NCBI GenBank assembly: GCA_963920705.1 | Contig: OY987231.1 | Coordinates: forward strand, 22,855,024-22,919,023 | Source: Odiellus spinosus | Taxonomy: Eukaryota > Arthropoda > Arachnida > Opiliones > Phalangiidae | Reading direction: 5' to 3' | DNA: 64,000 nt | Part shown: positions 10,945 to 22,578 of the stretch, in pieces | How the letters are laid out: each line of letters starts with the position of its first letter | Numbering within the stretch: position 1 is the stretch's first letter | The notes under the pieces: generated by a model | What the model was told of the DNA's origin: nothing | Database searches by the model: none | What the model saw: the letters and a program-made list of their open reading frames with translations, nothing else | Position numbers and translations under genes: made by a program

Positions 10945-11549
10945 CGGGGTTGCCACAGGTCAGGGAAAACAGAGAATATTCAGGGAATTTGAAAATGAAC
11001 CAAAAAAGTCAGGGAATTTTAAGATATTTTAAAAAGTCAGTGAATTTAAAGATCTTTCAAGAAGCCAGGAAATTGCGGAAAAAAGTCTTAGCTGACGGCG
11101 TGTCAGTTGTATCAAGGAGGATCAGAGAAGGAGAGGAAATGTGGAGCTGCGTTGAGTTAGAGAGAGAAGAGCCAACCTCCCACTCGGGTGGAAAGGGGGG
11201 ATAGGAAATTCTCGAGGTAAACTGTTGTCACGTGGTCGCTAGCTAGCGCGTCTCATAAAGGATTCGTTTTACCCACGCGACAACATTTTACCACGAAACG
11301 TCTCTACCCCCGTTCTCCCAGAGTGGGAGTTTAGGCCGACGCAGTAGGAACCGCGCCGTCCCCACATTTCCTCTCCTTCTCTGATCCTCCTTGGTTGTAT
11401 AGATTAGAACAAAGATACGCCTGCAACAAAATTTGGCGAACGCGATTATATAAAACAATCTGAAACGGTCAGGGAAAATCATTGGAAAAGATCAGGGAAA
11501 AACCTGCTAAAGTTACTGAATTTAATCTGAAAAAACTGTGGCAATCCTG
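10945..11549 (+). mobile_element. MITE family A, copy 2, split by an insertion
   Basis: Left end CGGGGTTGCCACAGG, right end complement of CAGGATTGCCACAG. The sequence follows copies 1 and 3 closely, except that a 281-bp insertion (11113-11393) interrupts it at GTTGTAT. Without the insert the copy would be about 317 bp, matching the other copies (320-324 bp). Confidence 0.88.
11113..11393. mobile_element. Nested MITE with 32-bp inverted repeats and 7-bp duplication
   Basis: 281 bp inserted in family A copy 2. The terminal inverted repeats start CAAGGAGGATCAGAGAAGGA and continue to GAAATGTGG, perfect over about 32 bp. GTTGTAT stands once in uninterrupted copies and twice here (11106-11112, 11394-11400), which proves a 7-bp target duplication. 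The interior is GC-rich and has no recognisable frame. Only one copy is in the window. The 7-bp length equals that of family B, though the ends differ. Confidence 0.93.
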
Positions 11550-12361
11550 TAGCTCTTTCAATTTCGATTATATCGGCATCGGGGGCCAATTAACCAAAGG
11601 TCATCAGGTCAAAGCAGCAGGGGGGTCAAACTCTAGGGGTTAAAAAGATAGTATACCATAATTTTCATCAAATGGTCATCACGTGTTTATTATTATTCTC
11701 ACATGTCTTTTAACTATCTCAAAGAAGCTTTATCCTTTTTTCTTTGTATAATTTAGGTCTTTGAATGTTTCTAATGTCCATTTCCTTTCCTTATCCTCAA
11801 GACCAAGAGTGCAATACCATCTACAGTCGTTAAATTGTCCTTGGTTTATCTCAAAGAGGGAAAAGTTTGGGGACTCCGAATTATGCTTTCGTTTTAGCTT
11901 GAATTATGTCCCTTATAATTTTCGTAATGTCGTGAGACTTTACGAGCCCGCCAAAAAAAAAAAGCCCACGCGTCAGGCATTCAGTTAATAAAGCGGAAAA
12001 TTCTACACACATGCAATTTAACGAGCAATTTTCCACGCTAAAACTCGTAAAAATAAAATGCAAAACGGGCAAAATTTGACTCGCTATATTTTTTTCTGTT
12101 TTTATTTTACTGGAAATAGAGATAGAGGATTAATTTTAATTTGATATAACCTCATGCAATGTTAGTAAATAATTATTGTTTAACTTTCCGAAAGATGAAT
12201 TAACTTTAATTAAAATTTATCGCGCTAATTAATAATTATCGATGAAATCGGGCTTTTTTGTGGCAGGAGCAAATCGTGTATTTTCAAACTTCGTTATTTG
12301 TTTTACGAAGAATTGTCTCGCATCTCAATTAGTCGAAACCAAAAATTTCCAACGCCAGTAT
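11550..12361. other. No recognisable feature
   Basis: Short opposing frames at 11761-12072 overlap each other and look random. Nothing else stands out. Confidence 0.5.
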
Positions 12362-12698
12362 TTAAAGGGAGAATGAAACATTTTTAAATATTCTTAATCC
12401 ACCAGTAAAAAAATTACAAACTAATATTAAACTAGAAATAAATTAAAACATCAAAATAGGCTTAGCTGGAATTTCTTCGCATTGAAGGGTCATCAACCAA
12501 TAATCGAATTCCCATCGTTCAGGCGAGATCTCAATATATAATACTTCCAATAAAATTTGATTGGTTGCTTACCCATCAATGCGACGATATTCAAGATCTC
12601 CATGAATCCAGCTAAGCCTATTTTTAAATTCTAGTTTTTCACTGATGTTTTAGGGCTATTTAAACTATAAGGAATCACTCGTTGCATTCTCCCTTTAA
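12362..12698. mobile_element. TTAA-flanked MITE family F, reference copy
   Basis: TTAA plus AGGGAGAATGAAAC at left; TGCATTCTCCCT plus TTAA at right; 337 bp. Subterminal inverted parts are TAGGCTTAGCTGGAATT on the left and AATCCAGCTAAGCCTA on the right. The middle holds GGCGAGATCTC and an ACCAAT/ATTGGT pair. Related copies lie at 5640, 19521, 49150, 57894 and 60924. Confidence 0.88.
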
Positions 12699-13334
12699 AA
12701 ATAAAATGATACATTATTATTTAAAATCGTTTTAACTTAGACTATTTCTTTAAATATGTAAGAAAATGAGATCAGACAGTCACGTAGGGGCGTTGACAGA
12801 AGTAACTTACAAAAAATAAAATATTTTAAAACTTACGCCTTTATGTATAATTACAAACGGTATAAGTTACGAGAAAAACTCGATTCTTTTGTGTGAAGAA
12901 TTCGTTGAACATTTGAATACACATTTAATCGTAACACGTTTTCGAAGTACACGCGTGTTTCCGGTTTAAGTATTATTTTTAGCAATCTCCTTGAAAAAAA
13001 AAAAAATCAACTTTTAATTGATGGTATAGCGCTTGGTTTTAGAGTAAAATCGTGCTGTTTCAACTAGTGGGAGAGTTTTTTTGGCAATGTTTCCTAAGAG
13101 TTAGGCTTAAATAAACTTAATTCATATTTTGGTTGAAGAGACTTTTGACCTTTTTAGTTTAAATAATTTTTTTGGTTCCCCTTCAATCTACGGTTGATTT
13201 TAACCGGTCATTCGCGTCTATGTTGTTACTAATTGACCTACTATAGTGGACCTTAAAATTAAGGGATATATTTAAATGGGGCTTTAAGAATAAATTAATC
13301 GATAAAAAATATTTATGCTTAAAATTCATGGAAG
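12699..13334. other. No recognisable feature
   Basis: AT-rich; no coding frame or repeat family recognised. Confidence 0.5.
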
Positions 13335-13672
13335 CAGAAGCCGATGAAACCCTCCTTTGAAGTCTTCTACTCCAATGTTCCATATAGCGCTCCTCTCTGT
13401 ATGGGTAAAATTCCCAATTTTAGGAGATCAGAGGGGTCCTACTTCATACCCCCCTGTCTACGGAAAATTTGAAATTCTCTCTCTCCACAAACGACGACGT
13501 TTGGTTGACGAACTCCAAGGCTGCTAGAGATATTCGCTCGACGAGCTCCCGCTCCGAAAACATCTACCGTTAGGAGGCGTACGAATCGCGCTTTTTGAAA
13601 CTAACCCATACAGAGAGGGGTAGACGAGACCCGGGAGTAATAGACTTCAAAGGAGGGTTTCATCGGCTTCTG
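13335..13672 (-). mobile_element. MITE family B, copy 3
   Basis: 338 bp, ends as in copy 1. The target duplication is ATGGAAG (13328-13334) against ATGAAAG (13673-13679), one mismatch in seven. Same orientation as copy 2. Confidence 0.9.
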
Positions 13673-13760
13673 ATGAAAGTGAATTTGGTTTTGATTGTAA
13701 AGTTAAGAGACATGTGGGGAAGTAGTTATCCCTTCTGTAATTGAAGAAACATCGTAGCTA

Positions 13761-13780
13761 ATGTGACGTCACGTCACATG
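13761..13780. promoter_or_regulatory. Nested CRE-like palindrome
   Basis: ATGTGACGTCACGTCACATG contains TGACGTCA, the CREB/ATF full site, overlapped by a second TGACG on the other strand. No gene is nearby, so activity is unproven. Confidence 0.3.
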
Positions 13781-13940
13781 GTTAAGTGGAGTAAAGAAAC
13801 GTTTAAGCCTTTCTGTCGTTGATATCAAGACATAACGTGATGTCATATCTCTTCCCCACTCATATATCTATTTACCCATATCATTTTTATCCATTTTTTA
13901 AACATAGTTAATTTTTTTTCTTATCACAGACAATCATTTG

Positions 13941-14300
13941 CAACGGCGATGCTTGAAATGACAAGTCGATAATTTTAAGGCTGCAACAATTTAAGTTTTC
14001 AACTGATGTGGATTTTAAAAGTGAATTAATACTTAACAACTTCAATGAACTTAATCACACCATGATGCTTTCATCAAGAACTTTTAATTGAACCTTGCAA
14101 TGACATTTCTTCCTACAAATCTCAACGGCTGTGCTCGAGATGACGAGTCGATAATTATGGAACTGCAAGAAATTAAGTTTTCAACTGATGTGGATTTTAA
14201 AAGTGAATTAATTCAACACTTCACAACTTCAATACATCATGATGATTTCATCAAGAACCTCTCAGTGACGTTTCTTCCTACAAACCTCAACAACAAGCCA
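13941..14300 (+). repeat. 182-bp tandem duplication, possibly once coding
   Basis: Units begin at CAACGG (13941 and 14123) and share GTCGATAATT, AAGTTTTCAACTGATGTGGA, TTTTAAAAGTGAATTAAT and TCATCAAGAAC. A third unit starts near 14285 and breaks off. The second unit is open on the + strand for 77 codons (14088-14321) and shows TFLPTNLN twice. The first unit has stops in that frame, so a coding role is doubtful. Confidence 0.75.
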
Positions 14301-14867
14301 GGGACTGACCATCAACTATAGACATCGGGACATCAGGTAGGACATACATTATTTTATCATTCAATCTATTGCTTACGTTAGTTTCAAATGAATTGTTTAT
14401 TACATAATTTTTATTTCGGACATTATATTTAAGTTTAAGCCTGGGCCATTTGCAAGGGGGAAATTATACTATTTTTGAAAATGCTCTATTCAAGGGGCGC
14501 ATTTTACGTGGTTCCTGTTATTCGTAAATTGGTATGGGTGCTGATATATTTCTCTACGCGATGATTAAGATTGCCAAGCACGTCCGATTGTTAGAATCCA
14601 GAAATTAGCCTCTATACCACGGTGTATTTTTACTAGGGTGTTTTTTTTTTCATGGACTGTGATTATAAACCCATACAATCTGGGTTTCAAAATATTATCA
14701 CCGCTAAATTTAACGCTACCATAAGTAAATTAAAACCTAAGTAAGAAAATTGTGCATTTCACAAGGGAGATGGGATATCCCATTTTTTTCCAGGAGTTGA
14801 ACACTTATCATAAACACATACACTCTGCAGACAGATATTTAAAAATCTCTGAACATTATTTAAATGA
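14301..14867. other. No recognisable feature
   Basis: A 92-codon frame starts at 14752 and runs into the next tandem array. Its first half has no recognisable domain and its second half is repeat sequence. Confidence 0.4.
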
Positions 14868-15633
14868 AATTAACTCCTCAGATCACTCCCAAAACAGCTA
14901 TAATTTTGAAGCCTTACCTCAGCAGTTATACCCTAACCTACGAGGTTTAGATGACGTCAGGTCTCTGTACCTTCGACGTCTTGCTTTAAACAAAATTAAG
15001 TCCCAAAATCACTCCCAAAAACAGCTTTGAAATCTCAAAAATCTTTCGAAATCTCATAAATTTCTAAGCCTAACCCGAGTAGTTATACCCTAATCTACGA
15101 GTTTTAGATGACGTCAGGTCTCTGCACCTACCACGTCTTGCTTTATATAAAATCAGAAGCCGATGAAACCCTGCTTTGAAGTCTATTACTCCCTGGTCTT
15201 GTCTACCCCTCTCTGTATGGGTTATTCTCAAAAGGCGCGATTCGTACGCCTCCTAACGGTAGATGTTTTCGGAGCGGGAGTTCGTCGAGCGAATATCTCT
15301 AGCAGCCTCGGAGTTCGTCAAAAAAACGTCGTCGTTTGTGGAGAGAGAGAATTTCCAATTTTCCGTAGACAGGGGGGATGAAGTAGGACCCCTTCTAATT
15401 CGTAAAATTGGGAATTTTACCCATACAGAGAGGAGCGCTATATGGAACATTGGAGTAGTAGACTTCAAAGGAGGGTTTCATCGGCTTCTGATAAAATTAA
15501 GTCCCAAAACCACTCCCATAAAAGCTTAGACATCTCTACTTTATTTCTAAGCCTTATCCGATCAGTTATACCCTGATCTACCAGTTTTAGATGACGTCAT
15601 GTCTCTGCACCTTACACATCTTGACTTCATAGA
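14868..15633 (+). repeat. Three-unit tandem repeat interrupted by a family B element
   Basis: Units lie at about 14868-14993, 14994-15153 and 15491-15633. Each has CACTCCCA, an AGTTATACCCT word, CTACGAG(G/T)TTTAGATGACG or a close form, CAGGTCTCTG-like sequence and ACGTCTTGCTTT or a variant. A family B MITE inserted at the junction of units 2 and 3. The GATGACGTCA word in each unit is a CRE-type site, but conservation may simply reflect the duplication. Confidence 0.85.
15154..15490 (+). mobile_element. MITE family B, copy 4
   Basis: 337 bp with perfect 7-bp target duplication ATAAAAT (15147-15153, 15491-15497). Same orientation as copy 1 and very similar to it. Confidence 0.92.
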
Positions 15634-16181
15634 AATTTAACAATATAACCTATAAAAGAAACATAATTTTGGCCCTCTGAGCCAAGAAAAATATTACTTT
15701 TTATATTATTAATATAAAATAAATTAGGGTTAGATATAAAGGGGAAATAATCTTTCAACATTCAATTTTCTGAACTCGTATAAATTTGGCCGAATAAATT
15801 ATAGGAAATTGTTCGAGCTTTATAAGTTAATAGGTACGAAGTTAAACCGCGTTAAACGGAATAAGGTTTTATCTCCCATTACCCTATATTTATTTCGTTA
15901 CTCGTTTTAATCCGAATGTTAAGATATTGATACGAAGATCTAAGTGAATTTAAAAACCCGGAACAGAGGAATCGTGCAATACCGATTATGCTTGCCTTTT
16001 TTCCGCCCATTATACTCGTATAATTTGAAATTCAATTTCATCCAATTTGATTTCGCTAGTAATTTAGATCCAATTCCGAAAAATCAAAGTCTTAAGCCGA
16101 CTAAACCGGTATCTAATCCGTAATCCATAATATATATATACCCTGAAATATTGTAAGATATTTTGTTGCGAATTCGTAACC
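15634..16181. other. No recognisable feature
   Basis: AT-rich; no family or coding frame recognised. Confidence 0.5.
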
Positions 16182-16564
16182 AAAGCCTCGTTCATACTTG
16201 AGGGCAAAATTGGTTCCAAAACCAGTACAAAGCGTTTTCCGTTTTCCCTGGTTCACACTCTGTCGTTCGCCCCGGTTCGACCTAAGCCAAGGCTTAGCGT
16301 CGTTTTAAAAAATGCCCAGAATTTAAAATTTTCAAATAATTATCTCAAACTAATTAGTAACTCGTTGGTTGATAATTTTTAACAGAAAGTATAATTTTAA
16401 TCGCGTTATTTTAAGATTTATCAGGAAATTTGTCTCCCAGCCTCGTTATTTTCTTGGCTGATTGAAGTTGCTTCCCGAACCAACCCGAACTGATTTCTCA
16501 CGTTGGTTTCATAACCAGTTATAGAAATCGAAGCTCATTTAGGTCTATGTATGAACGAGGCTTT
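16182..16564. mobile_element. MITE family E, copy 1
   Basis: About 383 bp between AAAGCCTCGTTCATAC and its complement. Subterminal words GGTTCCAAAACCAGTAC and GGTTTCATAACCAGT form a looser inverted pair, and AGCCAAGGCTTAGCGTCG sits inside. A half copy in reverse is at 37448-37588. No target duplication is obvious. Confidence 0.75.
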
Positions 16565-16894
16565 AGGCTCGTGATATCTATGCTCAGTTCGTATACCTAT
16601 ATTTCTAGTACCCCCAAAAAAACGCCTTCTTACATAATTTATTTTATTTTATTTTTCCGAACATCGCTACGGGAATTCTATTTGAAAAGGAGATATTTTT
16701 GTGAAATTTTAATTTTAAAGGATTGTTGACACACTAGTTGATTAATTTTTGACCAAGTTTAGTTAGTTTTATTGGGATTTAAACATTAGAAATAGTTTTT
16801 ACTTAAAGTTTAATAATTTAACATAGTTAATTGGATTTTAAAAATTAGCGTAATGAGGTTCACGAAAAGTCTGTTTTTTTAGAAATTTAGCCTA
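16565..16894. other. No recognisable feature
   Basis: AT-rich spacer between element E and the next array. Confidence 0.5.
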
Positions 16895-17330
16895 ATGGTC
16901 AGTAAAAGGTCAAGGAATTTAAAATTAAGCCAAAAGGTCAATTTATTTTAAATTTATTAAAAGGTCACGTACTTTAAAAAATTAGAATTAATATCAGGGA
17001 AAGGTCAGATTTTTGAAAATTGGTATTTAAAGGTCAATGTAAGGTCAATAACTTTGCATATTAATATTTGAAAGTCAATGTAAGGTCAATAACTTTGCAA
17101 ATTAATATTTAAAGGTCAATGTAATATCAGTAACTTTGCAAATTGATATTTAAGGGTCATGTAAGGTCAATAACTTCGAAAATTGATATTTAAAGGTCAA
17201 TGTAATATCAGTAACTTTGCAAATTGATATTTAAAGGTCATATAAGGTCAATAACTTTGAAAATTGATATTTAAAGGTCAATTAAAGGTCAATAACTTTG
17301 AAAATTGGACTTAAATGGTCATTCTAATCT
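16895..17330 (+). repeat. ~43-bp minisatellite rich in AAGGTCA
   Basis: Roughly nine units of the pattern AAAGGTCAATGTAAGGTCA, ATAACTTTGCAAATTGATAT. Units with AATATCAGTAACTTTGC alternate with units with AAGGTCAATAACTTTG, a two-unit higher order. AAGGTCA is the half-site bound by ERR/FTZ-F1-type nuclear receptors (established knowledge), but tandem amplification explains its abundance. The first units (16895-17000) are diverged. Confidence 0.85.
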
Positions 17331-17826
17331 TAAATTTAATTCTACTTAATTAAGATTATCTTCGCAAATATCTAAATCCACAGAATAATACGTTAATTAG
17401 CAATTACTTTATGTTAAAATCGTACTCTTTGTATAACCATCCAACCAAAATAATAATTTTTAGAAACATTTTGACACTTAACAACCTGATAAATTAATAA
17501 ATTGATAAATCTTTCACTATCACTTTAAAAAAATAATTTGAATCAAACGCGCGCGGTCAATACTCTTTAAAAAAAAAAGGTCCAAGTAGATTCTATAACT
17601 TCTATTAGAAATAAAAAATAAAGTTAGTACACTTTTTTATATTTAAGTATTATTGTAAAAATTCTCTGGCCGCGGCTTTGGCATTCGTTCGGGTTTTCAA
17701 TGCTAGTTTTCTATCCCGCGGTGCAACCTTTTTATTATTCTCCGAATCTATTCTACGCTACATTTTCTTTTCTTACTTCGGCTCAATAATTACGCCAAGG
17801 AATAGAAGAGTTCAAATTGAACTGTC
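17331..17826. other. No recognisable feature
   Basis: An 88-codon frame at 17678-17944 spans a dispersed motif and has no recognisable domain. Confidence 0.45.
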
Positions 17827-17880
17827 CAGTCTATTTCTTTTTCCCACGAGGATTAACGTTAGGTATCAATCCGCTTCTAG
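17827..17880 (+). repeat. Dispersed 50-bp motif, instance 6
   Basis: CCCACGAGGATTAACGTTAG followed by GTATCAATCCGC. Confidence 0.72.
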
Positions 17881-19520
17881 CTTTAAACTTCGTAAAGATT
17901 CCCCTTCGAACCGGACGAGAAAGAAAAAAATAACTTCAGAATGAAGTGACTGCTTTGAGATTAATGAACATGTCTTCTAGAAATCTTTTTCATTTCTTTT
18001 CAAGTTCGAATTTAACAGACAAAATCAATTTAGCTTGTCATTTCTTAGATAGTAAAGCTACCTATCAGTCTCTCTAAGATTCGAAACGTAGAGATAATAT
18101 TCAAGTTTAGCTTCGTATTCGATGAAAAGTTAAATTGGATTAAGGTTTAAAGTTCGTTTCATTAGAATTTACAACGCGATTGATGAAGATAGCCTTTTTA
18201 AGTCTAAATAAACTTGTAATTATATCGTAATCTTGGAGATAATCTTGTATTTTTAACAATGATTGGCTGTTTCTAACGTCATTATTGTACCTTAATTAAA
18301 GGGAATGTAATTTACAGAAAATATACTTAATTTTAAACAATATCTAGAAATCATAATAACAAATCAGCAGCACTATAATTAGCAGACTTTTTACCCTAAT
18401 AAAGGAGGAAACAGTGCATCTTCAGAGAGTCCTATCTCAAACTTTAGTGTAATAAACTCTTGATTGGGGAAATTACTTGGGGATTCGCAACTTTATTTGG
18501 TCTACTTCGACGACCTCTGTCTTGTGGTGTTCACAGTTAATTACGAAGTTAGTCACCAGGTTAATTATCAGAATTTTGGCGCTGATAGCTCGTTATAAGT
18601 GCTTATTGAATCAAGGGAGTATGAAATGCAAATAATTTATAAATTTATTATTTACGTGAGAGGGAACGTTTTAATTGGATCGGTGAGCACTAACTCGCCT
18701 AGGCCCTTCCCAAAAATAGATCAATAGGAACTTAAAAGCCCTCTCTGTTGCTATATCACAAAAATTGTAAAAACGACCATAAAAACTATTCTATTAACAT
18801 ACAACGAATTTTAGGATTACGTTATTTAGATAATCTCAACTAAAGACCGTATTATTCTTGATCCGAGATCGACTTTAATCTGAATTAATCGCGATTAAAA
18901 CCATTGATAAATACGCGGCGAAACGTTACATAACATTAAAATTAATTGGAAATTAAAAGTAGTACGAAATTTCTTGATAATCTTGAGTATTTAAACCTTA
19001 ATTATCAACGTAAGCGAAGTTAATTTCACGTGTTAATGTTCATCCAATGTTTATCCACGGTTATATATAAATACACTGCACTTTGATATTGAAATTGAAT
19101 AAAAAAAATTCGGTTTTAAATAAGAAAAAACTCGGCATATCCTTTCGAGCAAAACCTTATTATTGCTTTGTCGACATTTTTCGATTTCGAGAAATTTCTA
19201 TTCATTGGTACATCAAACGAAAATCGGCCGAGTTTTTTTTATTTTTTATTTTTGAGCTTCATAGAATTTAAAGCTAAATTTCGGCACTATAACAGCTTCT
19301 AACGTCAAGACGAGATTAAGGGCTTTTATTCTATAGACCCCTTATTAAAACATCTAATGGTTTTTGAGCTCTTTCTTATATTATTATTATTATTTATATA
19401 TAATAAAAAGCTTGGAATAAAAGAAAAATTTTATGTCTAAACTTAAATTTTTCTTTTCTAATATTAACGTAATTTTATACTCAATGCTACAATTGTATTT
19501 GAAAGAAACTTGATATTTGG
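17881..19520. other. No recognisable feature (1.6 kb)
   Basis: AT-rich, without repeats I can recognise apart from a TTAAAGGGAATGTAA word at 18296. No exon or RNA gene is evident. Confidence 0.5.
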
Positions 19521-19760
19521 TTAAAGGGATAATGTAACCTAAAAACTAATTAAACGGTAAACAAAATTTAAAATTGAATATTAAACTATAAATAAATTTA
19601 AAACTTACCATCAAAATAGGCTTTTATTCTGAACTAACGACCAATGATATTGATCGATCGCTCTTATATGTGGAATGCACGATCTCCATGATCATTGGTC
19701 CTTATACGGAGAGTTTAGAATATATCTCCATGAATCCAGCTAAGCCTTTGATAAGTCTTG
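19521..19760. mobile_element. TTAA element family F, right end lost
   Basis: Left end TTAAAGGGATAATGTAACC, then TAAATTTAAAACTTACCATC, AAAATAGGCTT, a CCAATGAT/ATCATTGG inverted pair and CTCCATGAATCCAGCTAAGC as in the copy at 12362. I find no matching right terminus, so the end given is approximate. Confidence 0.65.
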
Positions 19761-20054
19761 AATTTATTGCTATGCATAGTAGGTATTAAAAATATTTAAA
19801 AGTATACATTATTTTAAATTTCATTCAACAATTGGAAAGTTTCCAATAACTCGATTATAAAATATATACTTTGAAATAAATCTTAACAAGTTTTTATTAA
19901 ATATAATTATATAGAGCTAGATTAAACATAACCAATTAAAATCAAATTTCAGATGAGTAGTGAAAAATCAACCCACCCCAATCAAACTTGTTAAATTGAT
20001 AATGCAACCTTGCCTTTTAAATATCATTCTGAGACTAACCCACCAGATAATGAT

Positions 20055-20374
20055 CAGGGTTGCCATAGGTCAGGGAAAGGTCAGGGAATTTTAAAATGAA
20101 CCAAAAAAGTCGGGGAATTTAAAGATCTTTCAAGAAGCCAGGAAATTACAAGCATTATCTACGGAAAAGATTCTCAGCTGACGGCGTGTCAGTTGTATAG
20201 ATTAGAACAAAGATACGCGTACAACAAAGTTTGGCGAACGCGATTATATAAAACAATAAAAGGTTAAAAATTGGGTAGTATTAACCGAAATGGTCAGGGA
20301 AATCGTTGGAAAAGGTCAGGGAAAAACCTGGATAAGTCGGGGAATTTGAATCTGAAAAATCTGTGCCAACCCTG
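20055..20374 (+). mobile_element. MITE family A, copy 3
   Basis: 320 bp, ends CAGGGTTGCCATAGG and complement of CAGGGTTGGCACAG. ATGAT stands directly on both sides (20050-20054 and 20375-20379), a possible 5-bp target duplication, though other copies do not confirm it. Confidence 0.85.
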
Positions 20375-21592
20375 ATGATTATCCAATTCAGAGCCATATA
20401 ATTTTTAATTTATTCCACCTATATATTTGATGAAAATGATTATTTTTTAGCATTTTAGTACCCCTTTAAATGTAAATTACACTGTGAAACGTATTTGGCG
20501 TTTAACTTCCCACCGTATTTAATCATAAACGTTCTTCTAAAAAAATTTGAAACCGAAAAACGAGTCGTATATCATAAATAAAAGCTAATTTTCCTTTTCA
20601 ATCATCACGCGTAATGTGGTTAGTATTGGAAATTTACCTACGAATTGACGGTCACGGGTTAATCCATTCGAAACGTGTCTTTCCCGAGTCATAAATTGGT
20701 TATCTACACTTTTTTTCCGAAGATTTATTATACTAACTATACTTAAAGGACAGTTCTCATTTCAAAATTAATTTTTTGATTAATTAGATATTCGAGTATG
20801 AAAGTTTCAAAATTAAATTTAACTATCACCCATGTATAGGATTATAATTAACTAATAAAAAAATCAATGAAATTAGCTAGAAATCAATTTTTATATGCCC
20901 CAAAATTAGGCTTAACGAGGATACACTTAGAGTTTTGTATCTCGTCGTAAAAGAGTCTTTAGCCAATTAGCAAAAGCCCTTCTCTTACAGCCTGATTTTT
21001 TGGAAATTATGATCTCATTTTAAAGGCCTCTGCGAATTCTATTTAAAAATAGTGTTAATTAAAATCGTTAATTTAAATTATACCTTTCCTTTAGAAGGAA
21101 AATTCTATAATTTCCTTATTGAAAAAAGGTTTAACTTATTTTTTTCTTTGGCGTCGATTGGGGAGAAACTGGTTTATTTTTCTTAATTACATACTGGCGG
21201 TTTTAATTCGAATGACATCGCGCCCGGCCACCCAATAGGGTTACTCGAGGGTGGTCCCTATTTAACGTATATATCTCCTCATTTAAAAAAAAGGCCAACC
21301 AAAAATGTCGCTTTTAACATATTTTCCAACACCAAATCCGGCCTTTATTTCACCTTATTTTTTTTTACTGCCCACTTTTCTAGTAATTATCATGTTCTAT
21401 AGATTCTAATCACTTCTTATAAATAAGGAAATGACGTCATTTTAAACAAATTTTCATAATATAGCTTGAGGTTAAAGTGGAACTGTTACTGATTTTTCAC
21501 GAACTCCAAATGGTGTTTGATTTAGAATTTTCTGAAAACTTAATGGAGCTAAAAATAAAAAAGCTTTGACACGATTTTGGTGTTTAATATTT
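20375..21592. other. No recognisable feature (1.2 kb)
   Basis: AT-rich. A TTAAAGTGGAAC word at 21472 might be the decayed left end of a TTAA element that contains the next two features and ends at 22126 (ATGTTCCCTTTAA). Confidence 0.4.
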
Positions 21593-21888
21593 TCTATCAT
21601 AAAATAGGAGGAGCTTACTTAGGAAATGTTGCAATCGACGTCATCAGCTACGTCATAGCTTGTAAATCTCGTATCGCTCGTGAGCACCGAGCATTAAGCT
21701 TATTTTTTCTACATCCGTGTCAGCTCTCAAGGTCTGGTCTCTCCCCAATGACTTAGGAGCTATCTGACCCCTAGCGTTTTACGAAAACGGAAATAATTTC
21801 CCTGTATAACCTTAACGCCACGTGATTTCGTGACGTAGTTAGCAACATTCGCACCTACAACCTCTTTTATAACATTTAACTATTTGTG
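21593..21888. repeat. Sequence G, copy 1, with paired CRE sites and E-box
   Basis: About 295 bp shared with 34615-34912 at perhaps 80-85% identity. Conserved parts: CGACGTCATCAGCTACGTCA at 21636-21655, GTGTCAGCTCTCAAGGTCTG, and CCACGTGATTTCGTGACGTA near 21820. Copy 2 sits inside an element with TTAA-type ends, so this is probably the core of a mobile element. No open frame spans it. Confidence 0.75.
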
Positions 21889-21907
21889 AAGCTTGGTAAC
21901 ACATAAA

Positions 21908-22005
21908 TATAAATTCGGACCAATCATATTATTTCAGAGCTTGTAATGTCATAACGTTAAAAGCGCTGTTGGAGGTTGAAGTAATATGATTGGTCCGAAT
22001 TTATA
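21908..22005. mobile_element. Short foldback with 24-bp perfect arms
   Basis: Arms 21908-21931 and 21982-22005 are perfect complements (core ATTCGGACCAATCATATTA) around a 50-bp loop. It lies just after sequence G copy 1 and is absent from copy 2, so it looks like a separate insertion. No target duplication is clear. Confidence 0.75.
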
Positions 22006-22578
22006 TACTTTAGAAGTTTCACCAAACTTTAGAAATTAATTTAAAAACCAAAAACGTGTCTAAAAACTACGAAAAATTCTCCGAAATTATAAAACTGTTC
22101 CATTTTAAGCTCCATGTTCCCTTTAATATAAAAAATAGCCTCGCAAGTAGTGTAATTTCAATGTAAATTGCGCTGTAAGTTCTGTATATATTGTCGATAG
22201 CTATCCATGTAATACGGAGCCTTACTTTTTCTTTAGTTATCTGTATGCCTCCCGAATTTTGCACGCTTTTAGAGTGTAAGGCGAAACGAATTTGGCGCGA
22301 CTTCGGGGTTGCCGGGAAAAGTGAAGTTTGGGCTGCGATTTTTTTGCTCGATCTCTTCCCCGTCGTAGGTAAACTGTTGAGTTTTACGGTATTCGATACA
22401 GTTTAAGAGTTGGGTAAAGCTTATTTTAGGAACATTTCTTATTTGCTTTTACTCGCCTAGTTATAAGAATTGATATGTTAAATTAAACATAGCGCGTTTC
22501 AAATAACTATTTTGTATTGATTTAAAACAAGTTATTTAAAGTGATATCACTGTTTTTTCACGTGTTCCACCTAGGACT
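22006..22578. other. No recognisable feature
   Basis: A 71-codon frame (22191-22406) has no recognisable domain. A TTAA-type right end finishes at 22126. Confidence 0.45.
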
